Source: Pseudoxanthomonas jiangsuensis | GTDB lineage: Bacteria > Pseudomonadota > Gammaproteobacteria > Xanthomonadales > Xanthomonadaceae | Direction: 5' to 3' | Length of the DNA: 64,000 nt | NCBI RefSeq assembly: GCF_010093185.1 | Contig: NZ_PDWL01000002.1 | Coordinates: forward strand, 1-64,000 | Part shown: in pieces, positions 49,316 to 58,673 of the stretch | Layout of the letters: every line of letters begins with the position of its first letter | Numbering within the stretch: the first letter of the stretch is position 1 | Made by a program: the position numbers and the translations under genes | Notes under the pieces: model-generated | What the model was told of the DNA's origin: nothing | Database searches by the model: none | Seen by the model: the letters and a program-made list of their open reading frames with translations, nothing else

Positions 49316-50203
49316 TCAGGACGCCTGCGCGAGCAGGATGCGCGGATCGCCGCTGCCGTCCGCGTGCACGTACAGCACCGGGATGCCGTGCGCCTCCAGC
49401 ACCGCGGCCAGCTGCCTCTGCCGCGCCAGGAAATGCTCGTACACCCTTTGCAGGCGCTCGCACTCGCCTTCGGCCGCCTGGCCGCCCTGGTAGTGCGCGC
49501 ACCAGCCGGACGGATCGAACAGGGCCATGCGCACCTCGCCGTTCTCCAGCCGCAGCAGGGGCTCGGGGCCGGCATCCAGCCACTCCACGTCCCGCGGCGC
49601 CAGCAGCGCGGCCTCGACCAGGCTCCACAAAGGGGCCAGGCCCTGGTTCTCGTACTGCATGGCCATCATCGCCGCCAGATCGTGGGCGCTGAGATAGCGG
49701 GCGTGCTCGATCCGGGCGTGGAAGCCGTCCTGCGCCGCCAGCGCGGTGTCGGGGCGGGCCATGCCGAACTGCAGCAGCTTGTCCTCCAGCGCCTCGGCCA
49801 CCGAGGCCACCGCCCCGGCCGGACCGGCCAGCAGGAACGGCAACACCCGCAGGCCGCCGCCCGCCAGCGCCGCCTCGGCCTGGAACGGCAAGGGCACCTC
49901 GCCCTGGGCATCGGCGCCGAACGCCAGCACCCGCGGACCCTCGCCGCGGCCGGGCGCGCGCGCATGCAGCTCGGCCAGGCGCTGGTGCAGGGGCCAGCCC
50001 GGGCGCAGGGCCTCGGCCGGATCGAAATGGGCCGCGGCCAGGACCAGGTCCAGCCCGGCCACGCCCTCGACCAGCGCGGCGAGGTCGCGGCCGATGCGCG
50101 CGGCCAGCTCGCCGGCTTCCTCCGGAGACAGCGCCGGACGGCCGGGCGCGGCGCCGCCGGCCAGCTCCAGGGCGAACACGCCGCGGAACACGGGCTCAGC
50201 CAT
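49316..50203 (-). CDS. Conserved hypothetical protein
   Basis: A 295-residue protein I do not recognise. It has no signal peptide or membrane helix. The composition is Ala- and Leu-rich with acidic patches. Segments such as MAEPVFRGVFALELAGG, FHARIEHARYLSAHDLAAMM and RVYEHFLARQRQLAAVLEAHG look like a folded cytoplasmic protein; no known motif stands out. Codon use and GC3 bias are like those of neighbours, so it is very likely a real gene. It lies convergent with sodC and divergent from the thiolase. Confidence 0.7.
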   Translation of the reverse strand: MAEPVFRGVFALELAGGAAPGRPALSPEEAGELAARIGRDLAALVEGVAGLDLVLAAAHFDPAEALRPGWPLHQRLAELHARAPGRGEGPRVLAFGADAQGEVPLPFQAEAALAGGGLRVLPFLLAGPAGAVASVAEALEDKLLQFGMARPDTALAAQDGFHARIEHARYLSAHDLAAMMAMQYENQGLAPLWSLVEAALLAPRDVEWLDAGPEPLLRLENGEVRMALFDPSGWCAHYQGGQAAEGECERLQRVYEHFLARQRQLAAVLEAHGIPVLYVHADGSGDPRILLAQAS

Positions 50204-50361
50204 GCGAGCGTCCTCCCTGCGAGGAAGGGGCGGGGGCGTTCATGCCGAAGTCGGTCTTGCTCATTGGCCGCCTGACGGGTCGGGGCTACACTGCGGGCAT
50301 TATGCATTCGGTCGCGTATGCAGACCGTAATCCACGAATGGAATCCGCCCGAGGTCTCCCC

Positions 50362-51639
50362 ATGCCAGCCCCCCGTCCCGTCGCCATCCTCGGCGGCGTC
50401 CGCATCCCGTTCTGCCGCCAGAACACCGCCTACTCGGACGTCGGCAACCTCGGCATGTCGGTGCGGACCCTGGGCGCCCTGGTCGAGCGCTTCGGCCTGC
50501 ACGGCCAGCAGCTGGGCGAAGTGGCCATGGGCGCGGTGATCAAGCACGCCTCGGACTGGAACCTCGGCCGCGAGGCCGCCCTGTCCTCCGGTCTGTCGCC
50601 GCTGACCCCGGGCATCACCATGCAGCGCGCCTGCGGCACCAGCCTGGACACCATCATCACCGTGGCCAACAAGATCGCGGTGGGCCAGATCGAGGCCGGC
50701 ATCGGCGGCGGTTCGGACACCACCTCCGATGTGCCGATCGTGTACGGGAAGAAGCTGCGCGCGCGCCTGCTCGCCGCCAACCGGGCCAAGAGCACCCGCG
50801 ACAAGATCGCCGCGTTCAAGGGCTTCAAGCTGTCCGAGCTCAAGCCCGATTTCCCCGGCGTGGCCGAGCCGCGCACCGGCAAGAGCATGGGCGAGCACTG
50901 CGAGGACATGGCCAAGCAGTGGAGCATCTCGCGCGACTCGCAGGACGAATGGGCGGTGTCCTCCCACCGCAAGCTGGCCGCGGCCTACGAGCGCGGCTTC
51001 TTCGCCGACCTGGTCGCGCCATTCCGCGGGGTGGAGCGCGACAACATCCTGCGCCCGGACACGTCGCTGGAGAAGCTGGCCACGCTGAAGCCGGCGTTCG
51101 ACCGGACCTCCGGCCGCGGCACCCTGACCGCGGCCAACTCGACCCCGCTGACCGATGGCGCCGCCGCGGTGCTGCTGGCGTCGGAGGACTGGGCGCGCGC
51201 CCACGGCCACGAGCCGCTGGCGTACCTGCGTGACGCCCAGGTGGCGGCGGTGGACTTCGTCCACGGCGAGGGCCTGCTGATGGCCCCGACCGTGGCCGTG
51301 CCGGAGATGCTCAGGCGGCACGGGCTGAGCCTGCAGGACTTCGACCTCTACGAGATCCACGAGGCCTTCGCCGCCCAGGTGCTGTGCACCCTGCGCGCCT
51401 GGGAGAGCGAGGACTACTGCCGCAACCGCCTGGGCCTGGATGCGCCCCTGGGCCGGATCGATCCGGAGAAGATCAACCCGGTCGGTTCCTCGCTGGCCAC
51501 CGGCCATCCGTTCGCAGCCACCGGCGCGCGGGTGGTCGCCACCGCCGCCAAGCAGCTGGCCGAACGCGGCGGCGGCCGCGCGCTGGTGTCGATCTGCACC
51601 GCCGGCGGCATGGGCGTGGTGGCGATCGTCGAGCGCTGA
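50362..51639 (+). CDS. Acetyl-CoA C-acyltransferase (thiolase, FadI-like)
   Basis: Cleaves or condenses 3-ketoacyl-CoA with CoA; 425 residues. Nucleophile Cys91 (QRACGTS), His333 (YEIHEAFAAQ), His382 (TGHPFAATGAR) and second Cys412 (CTAGGMG) are all present. ANSTPLTDGAAAVLL and the length fit the FadI branch rather than the short PhaA type. No FadJ-like partner is adjacent. The ATG at 50362 was chosen because the upstream in-frame extension lacks homology. Confidence 0.93.
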   Translation: MPAPRPVAILGGVRIPFCRQNTAYSDVGNLGMSVRTLGALVERFGLHGQQLGEVAMGAVIKHASDWNLGREAALSSGLSPLTPGITMQRACGTSLDTIITVANKIAVGQIEAGIGGGSDTTSDVPIVYGKKLRARLLAANRAKSTRDKIAAFKGFKLSELKPDFPGVAEPRTGKSMGEHCEDMAKQWSISRDSQDEWAVSSHRKLAAAYERGFFADLVAPFRGVERDNILRPDTSLEKLATLKPAFDRTSGRGTLTAANSTPLTDGAAAVLLASEDWARAHGHEPLAYLRDAQVAAVDFVHGEGLLMAPTVAVPEMLRRHGLSLQDFDLYEIHEAFAAQVLCTLRAWESEDYCRNRLGLDAPLGRIDPEKINPVGSSLATGHPFAATGARVVATAAKQLAERGGGRALVSICTAGGMGVVAIVER

Positions 51640-51649
51640 GGAACGACGC

Positions 51650-52912
51650 CTAGGGCTTGAGCCGCGGCAAACCGTAGTCGTCGCGCTCTTCCACCACCGC
51701 CAGGTCGTGGATCTTCTCGCGCAGGTCGCGGCCGGGCAGTTCCTCGGCCGGTTCGCCGCGGGCCACGCGCAGGGCATTGGCGTAGGCGCGACGCGCCTGC
51801 GCCTCGTCGCCGGCGGCGGCGAAGCCATGGCCCAGTTCCTCCCAGGCATCGCCGCTGGCGCCCTGGGCGATCGCCCGATGCAGGAATTCCTGCGCCTGCG
51901 GCCATTGCCCCTGCTGCTGCGCCAGCCGGGCGAGCGCAAGCAATAGAGCCGGGCTGGCCGGATGCTGCTGCAGCCAGCGCTGGGCGCTGGCGCGGCGCGA
52001 GTCGACGTGGCCGATCGGCAGGCGACCGTAGAGGTCGACCAGCGATTCGTCCCACTGCGCGTCCAGGGCGTGGTCGAGGTGGCGCAGGGCGGCATCGTTC
52101 CAGCGCAGCGCGGCGGCGCGGGTGGCGTAGGCGGCGACCACAGCGGGCTCGGCCCGCAGCGGCTTGGGCATGGCTTCCCAGCGTTCGGCCAGCAGGTTGG
52201 CGTCGGCGGCCTCGTGCAGCTGCTGCGCGGCGAGTTCGCCTTCCAGGCGCGCCAGTTCCGGTTCCGGCAGGGCCGCCTGCTGGCGCAGGGCGCCGAGCAG
52301 GCCGTAGGCCTCGCCGGCGCGGCCGATCATCGCCAGGGCGCGGGCGCGCAGGACCAGGCCGCGCGGCGGGAGCGGCTGCGCGGCGGCGACGTCCAGAGCA
52401 TTGATCGCATCCACCGGCAGGCCGCGTTCGAGCAGGCGCTCGCCCTGCAGAACCGCGTGGGCGCCCGGGTCGCGCGCTTCCAGCGCCTGCAGCCATTGCT
52501 GCGCGGCCGTCTCGTCGCCGCGGCCGTCGGCGGCGCGGACCGCGGCGGCCAGGGCCACCGCGCCGGCCTCGCGGTCGGTGCCGGCGGCGGCGAGCAGGCG
52601 CTCGCCGCGGCGCCAGTCGCCGCCCTGCAGGGCGCGCAGGCCTTCCAGCAGGCGGGCGCGGCCCTGGCGCTTGCGGTAGCGGCTCCAGGCGCGGAACGGC
52701 AATCGCAGCAGCCAGACCAGCACGCCCAGCAACAGCCAGGCCAGCACCACCAGCAGGATCGCCGCCGGCAGGGAGGCGCTGTAGTCGTAGCCGGCGGCGC
52801 GCACGATCACCCGGCCCATCGCGGCCGGATCCTGCTGCGCCAGCCACTGTGCGCCGAGCACGCCGATCACGGCCACGCACAGCGCGATCACCAGGGAACG
52901 ATACGGCTTCAC
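51650..52912 (-). CDS. hemY: Haem-biosynthesis-associated protein HemY
   Basis: A 420-residue inner-membrane protein with two N-terminal membrane helices (about 5-25 and 45-68), then a cytoplasmic or periplasmic helical TPR domain (ARLLEGLRALQGGDWRRGERLL, MIGRAGEAYGLLGAL, LARLAQQQGQWPQAQEFLHR). This is the HemY of proteobacterial haem operons, not the Gram-positive oxidase of the same name; its role is still unsettled. The GTG start at 52912, with AGGAG 7 bases upstream, overlaps the hemX stop by four bases. Confidence 0.93.
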   Translation of the reverse strand: MKPYRSLVIALCVAVIGVLGAQWLAQQDPAAMGRVIVRAAGYDYSASLPAAILLVVLAWLLLGVLVWLLRLPFRAWSRYRKRQGRARLLEGLRALQGGDWRRGERLLAAAGTDREAGAVALAAAVRAADGRGDETAAQQWLQALEARDPGAHAVLQGERLLERGLPVDAINALDVAAAQPLPPRGLVLRARALAMIGRAGEAYGLLGALRQQAALPEPELARLEGELAAQQLHEAADANLLAERWEAMPKPLRAEPAVVAAYATRAAALRWNDAALRHLDHALDAQWDESLVDLYGRLPIGHVDSRRASAQRWLQQHPASPALLLALARLAQQQGQWPQAQEFLHRAIAQGASGDAWEELGHGFAAAGDEAQARRAYANALRVARGEPAEELPGRDLREKIHDLAVVEERDDYGLPRLKP

Positions 52913-53895
52913 GACGGGCTCCTTCCGTCGCGCAGCGCGCGCAGCTGCAGCAGGGTGGCATCCAGGGCCGGTGCCTGCGGTTGCAGCGGCGCGGCGCGCA
53001 ACGCATCCAGTTCGCCCAGAACTTCGCGCAGGCCCGGTGAATCGGGCCACAACCGCGCCATCCACGCACGGCAGCGGTTCAGCGCCGTGTGGAAGGCGTC
53101 GACGTCGCCACGCTCAAGCGCGGCGCGGGCCAGGGTCAGTTCCAGCTGCAGGGCGTCGTCGGCGAGCTGGCGGTCGGCATCGCCGAGTACGTCCTGGCTG
53201 CCCGCCGGGCGGATCTGCACCAGCGGCGCCAGCAGGCGCTGCCACCAGGCCGCGCGCGGTCCTCCGCCTTCCACCAGCGCCAGGTCCTGCACCGGCAGCT
53301 GCGGCAGGCGCGCGACCAACGCATCCAGGCGGCCGGCCAGCGCCGCGCGCGGTCCGGCGCCGAGCGCATCGAGCGCGCCGCGTTCGCTGGCCAGGGTCTG
53401 GCGCAGGTTGAGCAATCCCGGATCGTCCAGACCCTCGAGCAGGTTGGAGGCCAGGGCGTAGGCGCGGCGCGCGCCTTCGGCATCGCCGGCGATGCGCAGG
53501 CGCTGGGTGCCGAGCACCAGCAGCAGTTCCACTTCGTCCAGGCGCACGGCCTGGCTGCCCTGGTGGCTGGAGGCGGCCAGCCGGGCCACGGTTTCCTCGA
53601 GCAGGGCGTTGCGCTGGCCCAGGGCGAGGACCTCGTCGCGCAGCAGGCGGTTGGCCGCAGCGGCGTCCTTGATCAGGCGGCCCTGGGCGCCCAGGTCGCC
53701 GCGCAGGGTGTCCATGCGCTGCAGCAGCGTGTCCAGCTGGCGGGCGTTCTCGACCGCGTGCGCCTGCGTCCGCGCCTGGCGCGTCTGCCAGGCATGCCAC
53801 CCGTACCAGCCGGCCAGGCCGGCCGCCAGCAGCAACAACAGGGCAATAGCCGCGGGCAGACGCTTGCGGGAAGGGTGGGGTGATTCGTCGTTCAC
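52909..53895 (-). CDS. hemX: HemX-like protein (uroporphyrinogen-III C-methyltransferase-like)
   Basis: A 328-residue membrane protein with one N-terminal helix (about 15-33, AIALLLLLAAGLAGWYGWHAW). A long coiled-coil and helical periplasmic part follows (QTRQARTQAHAVENARQLDTLLQRMDTLRG; VELLLVLGTQRLRIAGDAEGARRAY). No SAM-methyltransferase motif is visible; only the gene-neighbourhood name links it to methyltransferase. It lies between hemD and hemY and is coupled to hemY. Confidence 0.9.
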   Translation of the reverse strand: MNDESPHPSRKRLPAAIALLLLLAAGLAGWYGWHAWQTRQARTQAHAVENARQLDTLLQRMDTLRGDLGAQGRLIKDAAAANRLLRDEVLALGQRNALLEETVARLAASSHQGSQAVRLDEVELLLVLGTQRLRIAGDAEGARRAYALASNLLEGLDDPGLLNLRQTLASERGALDALGAGPRAALAGRLDALVARLPQLPVQDLALVEGGGPRAAWWQRLLAPLVQIRPAGSQDVLGDADRQLADDALQLELTLARAALERGDVDAFHTALNRCRAWMARLWPDSPGLREVLGELDALRAAPLQPQAPALDATLLQLRALRDGRSPS

Positions 53896-54029
53896 GGTTG
53901 CATCCTTGTCGAACCGCGGCGCCGGCCTGCGGACCTTCTCTCCGCAGCGGCGCGGCGACCGCGCGGGAAAGGATCGCTTGGCGTCCGTGCGGCCGCAAGG
54001 CGCCGGGATTCAGGGAAGCGGAATCGGAT

Positions 54030-54788
54030 TCAGGAATGGGCCACGAGCGCGGCCGCGGCCGTGGCCAGGGCCGCGGGCCGCGGGCCGTCGGCCAGTGCGA
54101 CCGGCGCCATGCCGTGGCCGCGGGCGAGTGCCGCCAGGCGTTCGCTGGCGGCGACCACGGCGCAGCGGCGCAGGGCGTCGCCCGCTTCCGCGGGCCAGTG
54201 GCCGAGCACCCGCTCCAGCGCCTCGGCGCTGCTCAGTGCCAGGCAGGCCGGGCCGGAGAGTGTGCGCAGGCGCGCCAGCGCGACGGCGGTCGGCGGCAGC
54301 GGCAGGCGCGCATAGACATCGGCGCGGCGTACCTCGGTCCCGCGCGCGGCCAGGGTCGCGGCGATCAGGCCGCGGCCGCCCGGTGCGGTGACCAGCCCGA
54401 CGCGGGCGGCACCGGCCAGCGCGGGCAGGGCGAGCAGGCCTTCGCTGTCCATCCTTCGCGGGACCTGGACGTCCTCGATCCCGGCACGGCGCAGCGCCGC
54501 CGCGCTGCCGGCGCCGACCGCCAGCCACTGCTGGCCGCGGCGTGGCCGCAACGGCCGCAAGGCCGCCGCCGCATGCACCGCGGCCGGGCTGGTGAACACC
54601 AGCGCCTCGGCTTCCAGCGCCGCTTCCAGCTGTTGCCGTGCGCCGTCGTCGTGACGCGGCTGCAGTACCCAGGGCGAGAGCGCCAGCAGGCGACCACCGT
54701 GGCGGGCGGCCGCGTGGCGCAGGCTGTCGTGGCCGGCGCGCGGGCGCAGCGAGACCAAAGTCCAGGAGAAAGCGTCGGGCGCGGGCAT
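54030..54788 (-). CDS. hemD: Uroporphyrinogen-III synthase
   Basis: Cyclises hydroxymethylbilane to uroporphyrinogen III; 252 residues. The family is poorly conserved, but TLVSLRPRAGHDSLRHAAARHG at the start, ALVFTSPAAVHAAA, GLVTAPGGRGLIAATLAARG, ADVYARLP and LALSSAEALERVL match HemD. Its order before hemX and hemY is the usual one. No hemC lies in the window. A small hairpin (53927-53947) is in the 134-bp gap to hemX. Confidence 0.9.
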   Translation of the reverse strand: MPAPDAFSWTLVSLRPRAGHDSLRHAAARHGGRLLALSPWVLQPRHDDGARQQLEAALEAEALVFTSPAAVHAAAALRPLRPRRGQQWLAVGAGSAAALRRAGIEDVQVPRRMDSEGLLALPALAGAARVGLVTAPGGRGLIAATLAARGTEVRRADVYARLPLPPTAVALARLRTLSGPACLALSSAEALERVLGHWPAEAGDALRRCAVVAASERLAALARGHGMAPVALADGPRPAALATAAAALVAHS

Positions 54789-54841
54789 TGCGGCATTATG
54801 CGGACCCCGCGCGAGCCTCGCGCGACAGCACCGGTACCGCG

Positions 54842-55312
54842 ATGGTCGCAGACGATTTCCCGGACGATTCCCTGGAGTGGCTGCAGGCGCACCTGGACGG
54901 CATTCCCCAGGTTCGTGCGATGCAGGTGAGGGTGATCGCGGGCGATGACGGCGCGCGCCTGCGCCTGCACGCGCCGCTGGGGCCGAACGTCAACGACAAG
55001 GGCTCGGCCTTCGGCGGCAGCCTGGTGTCGCTGATGACCCTGGCCGGCTGGGGCCTGGCGACCCGGCAGCTGGCGCGCGCCGGCCTGCAGGCCGACGTGT
55101 ATGTGGCCGACAGCACGGTGCGCTACCTGGCGCCGCTGTACGCCGCGCTGGAGGCCGAGGCCTGGCTGGAGGAGGGCGCCTGGGAGGATTTCGTGGCGAC
55201 CTTCCGCCAGCGCGGCCGTGCGCGCTGCCGGATCGCCGCGCGGGTGGCCCTGGCGGATGGCGGCGACGCCACCGTCTTCAGCGGACGCTTCGTCGCCCTG
55301 GCGCGGCCCTGA
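54842..55312 (+). CDS. YiiD C-terminal-domain thioesterase
   Basis: A 156-residue hotdog-fold protein resembling the thioesterase half of YiiD: LRLHAPLGPNVNDKGSAFGGSLVSLMTLAGWGL, with the central helix, and ADSTVRYLAPLYAALEAEAW. The catalytic-region Asn, Asp and Lys (NVNDKGSAFGG) are intact. No acetyltransferase half is present. The function is likely acyl-thioester hydrolysis; the substrate is unknown. The ATG at 54842 is chosen from several open upstream codons. Divergent from hemD. Confidence 0.88.
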   Translation: MVADDFPDDSLEWLQAHLDGIPQVRAMQVRVIAGDDGARLRLHAPLGPNVNDKGSAFGGSLVSLMTLAGWGLATRQLARAGLQADVYVADSTVRYLAPLYAALEAEAWLEEGAWEDFVATFRQRGRARCRIAARVALADGGDATVFSGRFVALARP

Positions 55313-55361
55313 GCCGTGGCGACGGCCTGCTAGGATGCTCCGGTCCGTCCTTGCTGGCCGC

Positions 55362-55790
55362 ATGCCGATGCTGCGCCTTGCCGCGATCCTTTCGCTGTTC
55401 CTGTCCCTGCTGTTGCCCGCCGCCGACGCCGATGCGGCCGGCGCGCGCCAGCGTGCCCGGCTCGACCAGGCCCAGGCCGCGTTCGCCTCGGCCCTGCGCT
55501 GGAGCGAATACGAGGCGGCGTGGCAGCTGGTCGACCCGGCCCGGCGCGCCGCCGATCCGCTGACCGACCTGGAACTGGAGCGCTACCGCCAGCTCCAGGT
55601 CACCCGTTACCGCGAGGGCGGCAACGGCGAACTGGAGGACGGCAGCATCATGCGTACCGTCGAGATCGGGGTGATCAACCGCCACACCCAGGCCGAGCGC
55701 ACCATGCGCTGGAGCGAGCAGTGGCGCTGGGACGACCAGGCCAAGCGCTGGTGGGCCGCCGGCCTGCCCGACTTCTGGGAAGGCCAGTAA
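55362..55790 (+). CDS. Small exported protein of unknown function
   Basis: A 142-residue protein with a signal peptide (MPMLRLAAILSLFLSLLLPAADADA) and a compact alpha+beta domain. Conserved-looking stretches are LRWSEYEAAWQLVDPARR, YRQLQVTRY and WSEQWRWDDQAKRWWAAGLPDFWEG, with many Trp residues at the end. I do not recognise the family. An earlier ATG at 55335 would add nine residues. It lies between two recognisable genes on the same strand. Confidence 0.72.
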   Translation: MPMLRLAAILSLFLSLLLPAADADAAGARQRARLDQAQAAFASALRWSEYEAAWQLVDPARRAADPLTDLELERYRQLQVTRYREGGNGELEDGSIMRTVEIGVINRHTQAERTMRWSEQWRWDDQAKRWWAAGLPDFWEGQ

Positions 55791-55869
55791 CCGGCCCGAC
55801 GCCTGCGGCCGCGGCGGGGGCTTGTGCGACAATCGCCGCCCCGCATCGCGTCCATGACCCCGCCCCGCC

Positions 55870-56307
55870 GTGAATTTCGAGACCCTGATGGCCTTCGCCG
55901 GCCGCCACCCGATGCTGTCGCTGGCGCTGGTCGGCCTGACCGTGGCCATCATTTACACCGAGATCGCCCGCCTGTTCCGCGGCTACAAGCCGCTCAAGCC
56001 GGCCGAACTGCCGCTGCTGGCCAACCAGCCCGGCACCGTGGTGGTGGACCTGTCGGCGATCGCGGACTTCGAGAAGGGCCACATCGCCGGCAGCCGCAAC
56101 GTCATCCCCAGCCAGTTCGACCCGGCCGGCAAGCTGCTGGCGGGGGCGAAGCAGTCGCCGGTGGTGCTGGTCTGCCGCAACGGCATGGCCTCGGCCGATG
56201 CCGCGAAGAAGCTGAAGAAGGCCGGCTTCGAGCAGGTGTTCTGGCTGGACGGCGGGATCGCCGCCTGGCAGGCCGCCGGGCTGCCGCTGGTCAAGGGCCG
56301 CGGCTGA
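55870..56307 (+). CDS. Membrane-anchored rhodanese-like protein (YibN-like)
   Basis: A 145-residue protein with one N-terminal membrane helix (about 14-32, MLSLALVGLTVAIIYTEIARLF) and a single rhodanese domain with the active-site loop VCRNGMASA (nucleophile Cys). FWLDGGIAAWQAAGLPLV is the rhodanese end. The start is GTG at 55870. It handles sulfane sulfur; the substrate is unknown. secB follows after 92 bp, as in E. coli, where yibN precedes secB. Confidence 0.9.
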   Translation: MNFETLMAFAGRHPMLSLALVGLTVAIIYTEIARLFRGYKPLKPAELPLLANQPGTVVVDLSAIADFEKGHIAGSRNVIPSQFDPAGKLLAGAKQSPVVLVCRNGMASADAAKKLKKAGFEQVFWLDGGIAAWQAAGLPLVKGRG

Positions 56308-56399
56308 GCCGCCGTCGGGCCCGCGGGCCCGTGCCATAATCCCCGATTCGGTCCCCGATCGAGCCTGATCGATCCCTTTTACTGTTCTGGAGTTGCGAA

Positions 56400-56924
56400 A
56401 TGTCCGACGAAACCACCAACGGCGCTGCCGCCCCCGCCCCGCAGGAAGCCGCTGGCCCGGCCTTCAGCGTCGAGAAGATCTACGTCAAGGACGTTTCCTT
56501 CGAGTCGCCCAACGCCCCGGCGATCTTCGGCGAGGCCGGCCAGCCGGACCTGCAGCTCAACCTCAACCAGCGCGTGCAGCGCCTGAACGAGAACGCCTTC
56601 GAGGTCTCCCTGCGCGTCACCCTGACCTGCAAGGTCGGCGAGAAGACCGCCTACGTGGCCGAGGTCGAGCAGGCCGGCGTGTTCGGCATCGCCGGCCTGC
56701 CGCCGCAGGGCATCGACGTGCTGCTGGGCACCCAGTGCCCGAACATCCTGTTCCCGTACGTGCGCCAGACCGTGGGCGACCTGGTCCAGGCCGGCGGCTA
56801 CCCGCCGTTCCTGTTGCAGCCGATCAACTTCGACGCGCTGTACGCCGAGACCCTGCGCCAGCGCCAGGCCCAGGCCGCCGCCGGCGGCGACATCGCCTCG
56901 GCCGAGCCGGCCGGCAACGCCTAA
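56400..56924 (+). CDS. secB: Protein-export chaperone SecB
   Basis: A tetrameric chaperone that holds preproteins unfolded and hands them to SecA; 174 residues. [22 protein letters not shown] is the conserved start; [32 protein letters not shown] is the conserved C-terminal block. The N-terminus is acidic and Ala/Pro-rich; the tail is Gln- and Ala-rich. gpsA follows after 18 bp, the order known from E. coli. Confidence 0.97.
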   Translation: MSDETTNGAAAPAPQEAAGPAFSVEKIYVKDVSFESPNAPAIFGEAGQPDLQLNLNQRVQRLNENAFEVSLRVTLTCKVGEKTAYVAEVEQAGVFGIAGLPPQGIDVLLGTQCPNILFPYVRQTVGDLVQAGGYPPFLLQPINFDALYAETLRQRQAQAAAGGDIASAEPAGNA

Positions 56925-56942
56925 GCCGCACCACCCCGGCCC

Positions 56943-57980
56943 ATGACCGCGGCGAGCGCCGAGTCCAAACCGTCGCTGGCCGTCCTCGGTGCCGGCTCCT
57001 GGGGAACGGCCCTGGCCGCGCTCGCCGCGCGCCACGGCCACCCGACCACGCTGTGGGGCCGCGATGAGGCCATGGTCGCGGCGATCGACCGCGACCACCT
57101 CAATCCGCGCTACCTGCCCGGCATCGAACTGCCGGGCAGCCTGCGCGCGACCACCGACCTGGCCGCGGCCGTCGCCGGCAGCGCCTGGGTGCTGGTGGTG
57201 GTGCCCTCGCACGCCTTCACCGAGACCCTGCATACGCTCAAGCCCTGGCTGCCGGCTGGCGCCGGCGTGGCCTGGGCGACCAAGGGTTTCGAGCCCGGCT
57301 CCGGTCGCTTCCTGCACGAGGTGGCCGAGGACGTGCTCGGGCCGCAGGTGCCGCTGGCGGTGGTTACCGGCCCGTCCTTCGCCAAGGAGGTCGCGCTCGG
57401 GCTGCCGACCGCGGTGACCGTGCACGGCGCCGACGCCGGCTTCGCCCAGGCCGTGGCCGACGCCCTGCACGGCCCGGCGTTCCGCGCCTACACCGGCAAC
57501 GACATGGTCGGCGCCGAGCTGGGCGGGGCGATGAAGAACGTGCTGGCGGTGGCCACCGGCGTGTCCGACGGCATGGAGCTGGGCCTGAACGCCCGCGCCG
57601 GCCTGATCACCCGCGGCCTCAACGAGATGCTGCGCCTGGCCGCGGCGATCGGTGCGCGTCCGGAAACCCTGATGGGCCTGGCCGGTCTAGGCGATCTGGT
57701 GCTGACCTGCACCGGCGATCTTTCGCGCAACCGCCGCCTGGGCCTGGCCCTGGGCCGCGGCCAGGCGATGGCCGAGGCGATCGCCCAGATCGGGCAGGTG
57801 GTCGAGTCGGTGCAGACCGCCGACGAGGTCATGCGCCTGGCCGGCCGCCACGGCATCGACCTGCCGATCTCCGCCGGGGTGCAGGCGGTGCTGCACGGGG
57901 ACATCACCCCGGTCGACGGCCTGCGCCAGCTGCTGGCGCGCGAACAGAAGCCCGAGTATCCGGACACCCTGTTCCGCTGA
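56943..57980 (+). CDS. gpsA: Glycerol-3-phosphate dehydrogenase [NAD(P)+]
   Basis: Reduces dihydroxyacetone phosphate to sn-glycerol 3-phosphate for phospholipids; 345 residues, cytoplasmic. The Rossmann fingerprint [12 protein letters not shown] (about residues 14-25), [30 protein letters not shown] and the C-terminal [15 protein letters not shown] with the catalytic Lys, followed by [19 protein letters not shown], are characteristic. Ends before a terminator that serves the convergent barrel gene. Confidence 0.97.
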   Translation: MTAASAESKPSLAVLGAGSWGTALAALAARHGHPTTLWGRDEAMVAAIDRDHLNPRYLPGIELPGSLRATTDLAAAVAGSAWVLVVVPSHAFTETLHTLKPWLPAGAGVAWATKGFEPGSGRFLHEVAEDVLGPQVPLAVVTGPSFAKEVALGLPTAVTVHGADAGFAQAVADALHGPAFRAYTGNDMVGAELGGAMKNVLAVATGVSDGMELGLNARAGLITRGLNEMLRLAAAIGARPETLMGLAGLGDLVLTCTGDLSRNRRLGLALGRGQAMAEAIAQIGQVVESVQTADEVMRLAGRHGIDLPISAGVQAVLHGDITPVDGLRQLLAREQKPEYPDTLFR

Positions 57981-57996
57981 GGCGCGGACAAAGAAA

Positions 57997-58018
57997 GAGC
58001 CCGGCTTGCGCCGGGCTC
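57997..58018 (-). terminator. Intrinsic terminator of the outer-membrane barrel gene
   Basis: A 9-bp stem (gagcccggc/gccgggctc, 57997-58005/58010-58018) with loop ttgc. On the minus strand it is followed by TTTCTTTG, giving a U tract, so it terminates the leftward transcript of the gene at 58116. It lies 16 bases after the gpsA stop and may also slow rightward transcripts. Confidence 0.85.
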
Positions 58019-58115
58019 CGGGTTGGCGTGGAGGGAGGGAACACGCCAGGGGTCGCGCGGTGGACCGGGGCAGGGAGAGAGAGGAACTGCCCCGGCACCC
58101 GCGCGTGGAACGCTG

Positions 58116-58673
58116 TTACCAGCTGAAGCGAGGACCCACGAACCACTGGGTGTCGCTGTCGACGAACTTCACGTCGCCGCTCAAGCCCCAGTTCGGGTTG
58201 AACTTCACCTGCGCGCCGAGGCGGCCGTAGAACTCGCCGTCGTACTCGTCGCCGTCTTCGTAGCCGGCCATCGCATAGCCTTCGAAGTTCGGGGCCAGCG
58301 CGCCGCGCACGCCGACCTCCGCGCTCCAGCCGTCGTAGTCGAAGCCCTGGCCGGCGTCGAACTTCTCGTAGGCCACGCGGGTGACCAGGTCGGCCGAGCG
58401 GGCGATCTCGCGGTTGTAGCCCACGCCCACGCGCCACTGGTCGAAGTCGATCGAGGTGTCGTCGATCTCCTGGTTGCCGTAGCCGCCGAACAGGTGGAAG
58501 TTCGGCGCGATCGCGACCGAACCATCGACCCCGAAGCCATCGGCGTCGGCGCCATCGGTGTTGGTGGCGGTGTAGCCGCCCTGGACATAGTTGTAGGACA
58601 CGCCTTCGGCGGCGGAAGCAGCGAACGGCAGGGCGGCCAGCAGGGCCAGGGCAAGCACGGAGGTGTTCTTCAT
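58116..58673 (-). CDS. Outer-membrane beta-barrel protein (Ail/Lom- or OmpX-like size)
   Basis: A 185-residue protein with a signal peptide (MKNTSVLALALLAALPFAASA) and a run of amphipathic strands (VSYNYVQGGYTATN, FHLFGGYGNQEID, WRVGVGYNREI, GYAMAGYEDGDEYDGEFYGRLGAQ) rich in Tyr, Gly and acidic residues. The C-terminal residue pattern FVGPRFSW ends in an aromatic residue, as barrel proteins recognised by BamA do. It probably forms an eight-stranded barrel; function unknown. Confidence 0.85.
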   Translation of the reverse strand: MKNTSVLALALLAALPFAASAAEGVSYNYVQGGYTATNTDGADADGFGVDGSVAIAPNFHLFGGYGNQEIDDTSIDFDQWRVGVGYNREIARSADLVTRVAYEKFDAGQGFDYDGWSAEVGVRGALAPNFEGYAMAGYEDGDEYDGEFYGRLGAQVKFNPNWGLSGDVKFVDSDTQWFVGPRFSW

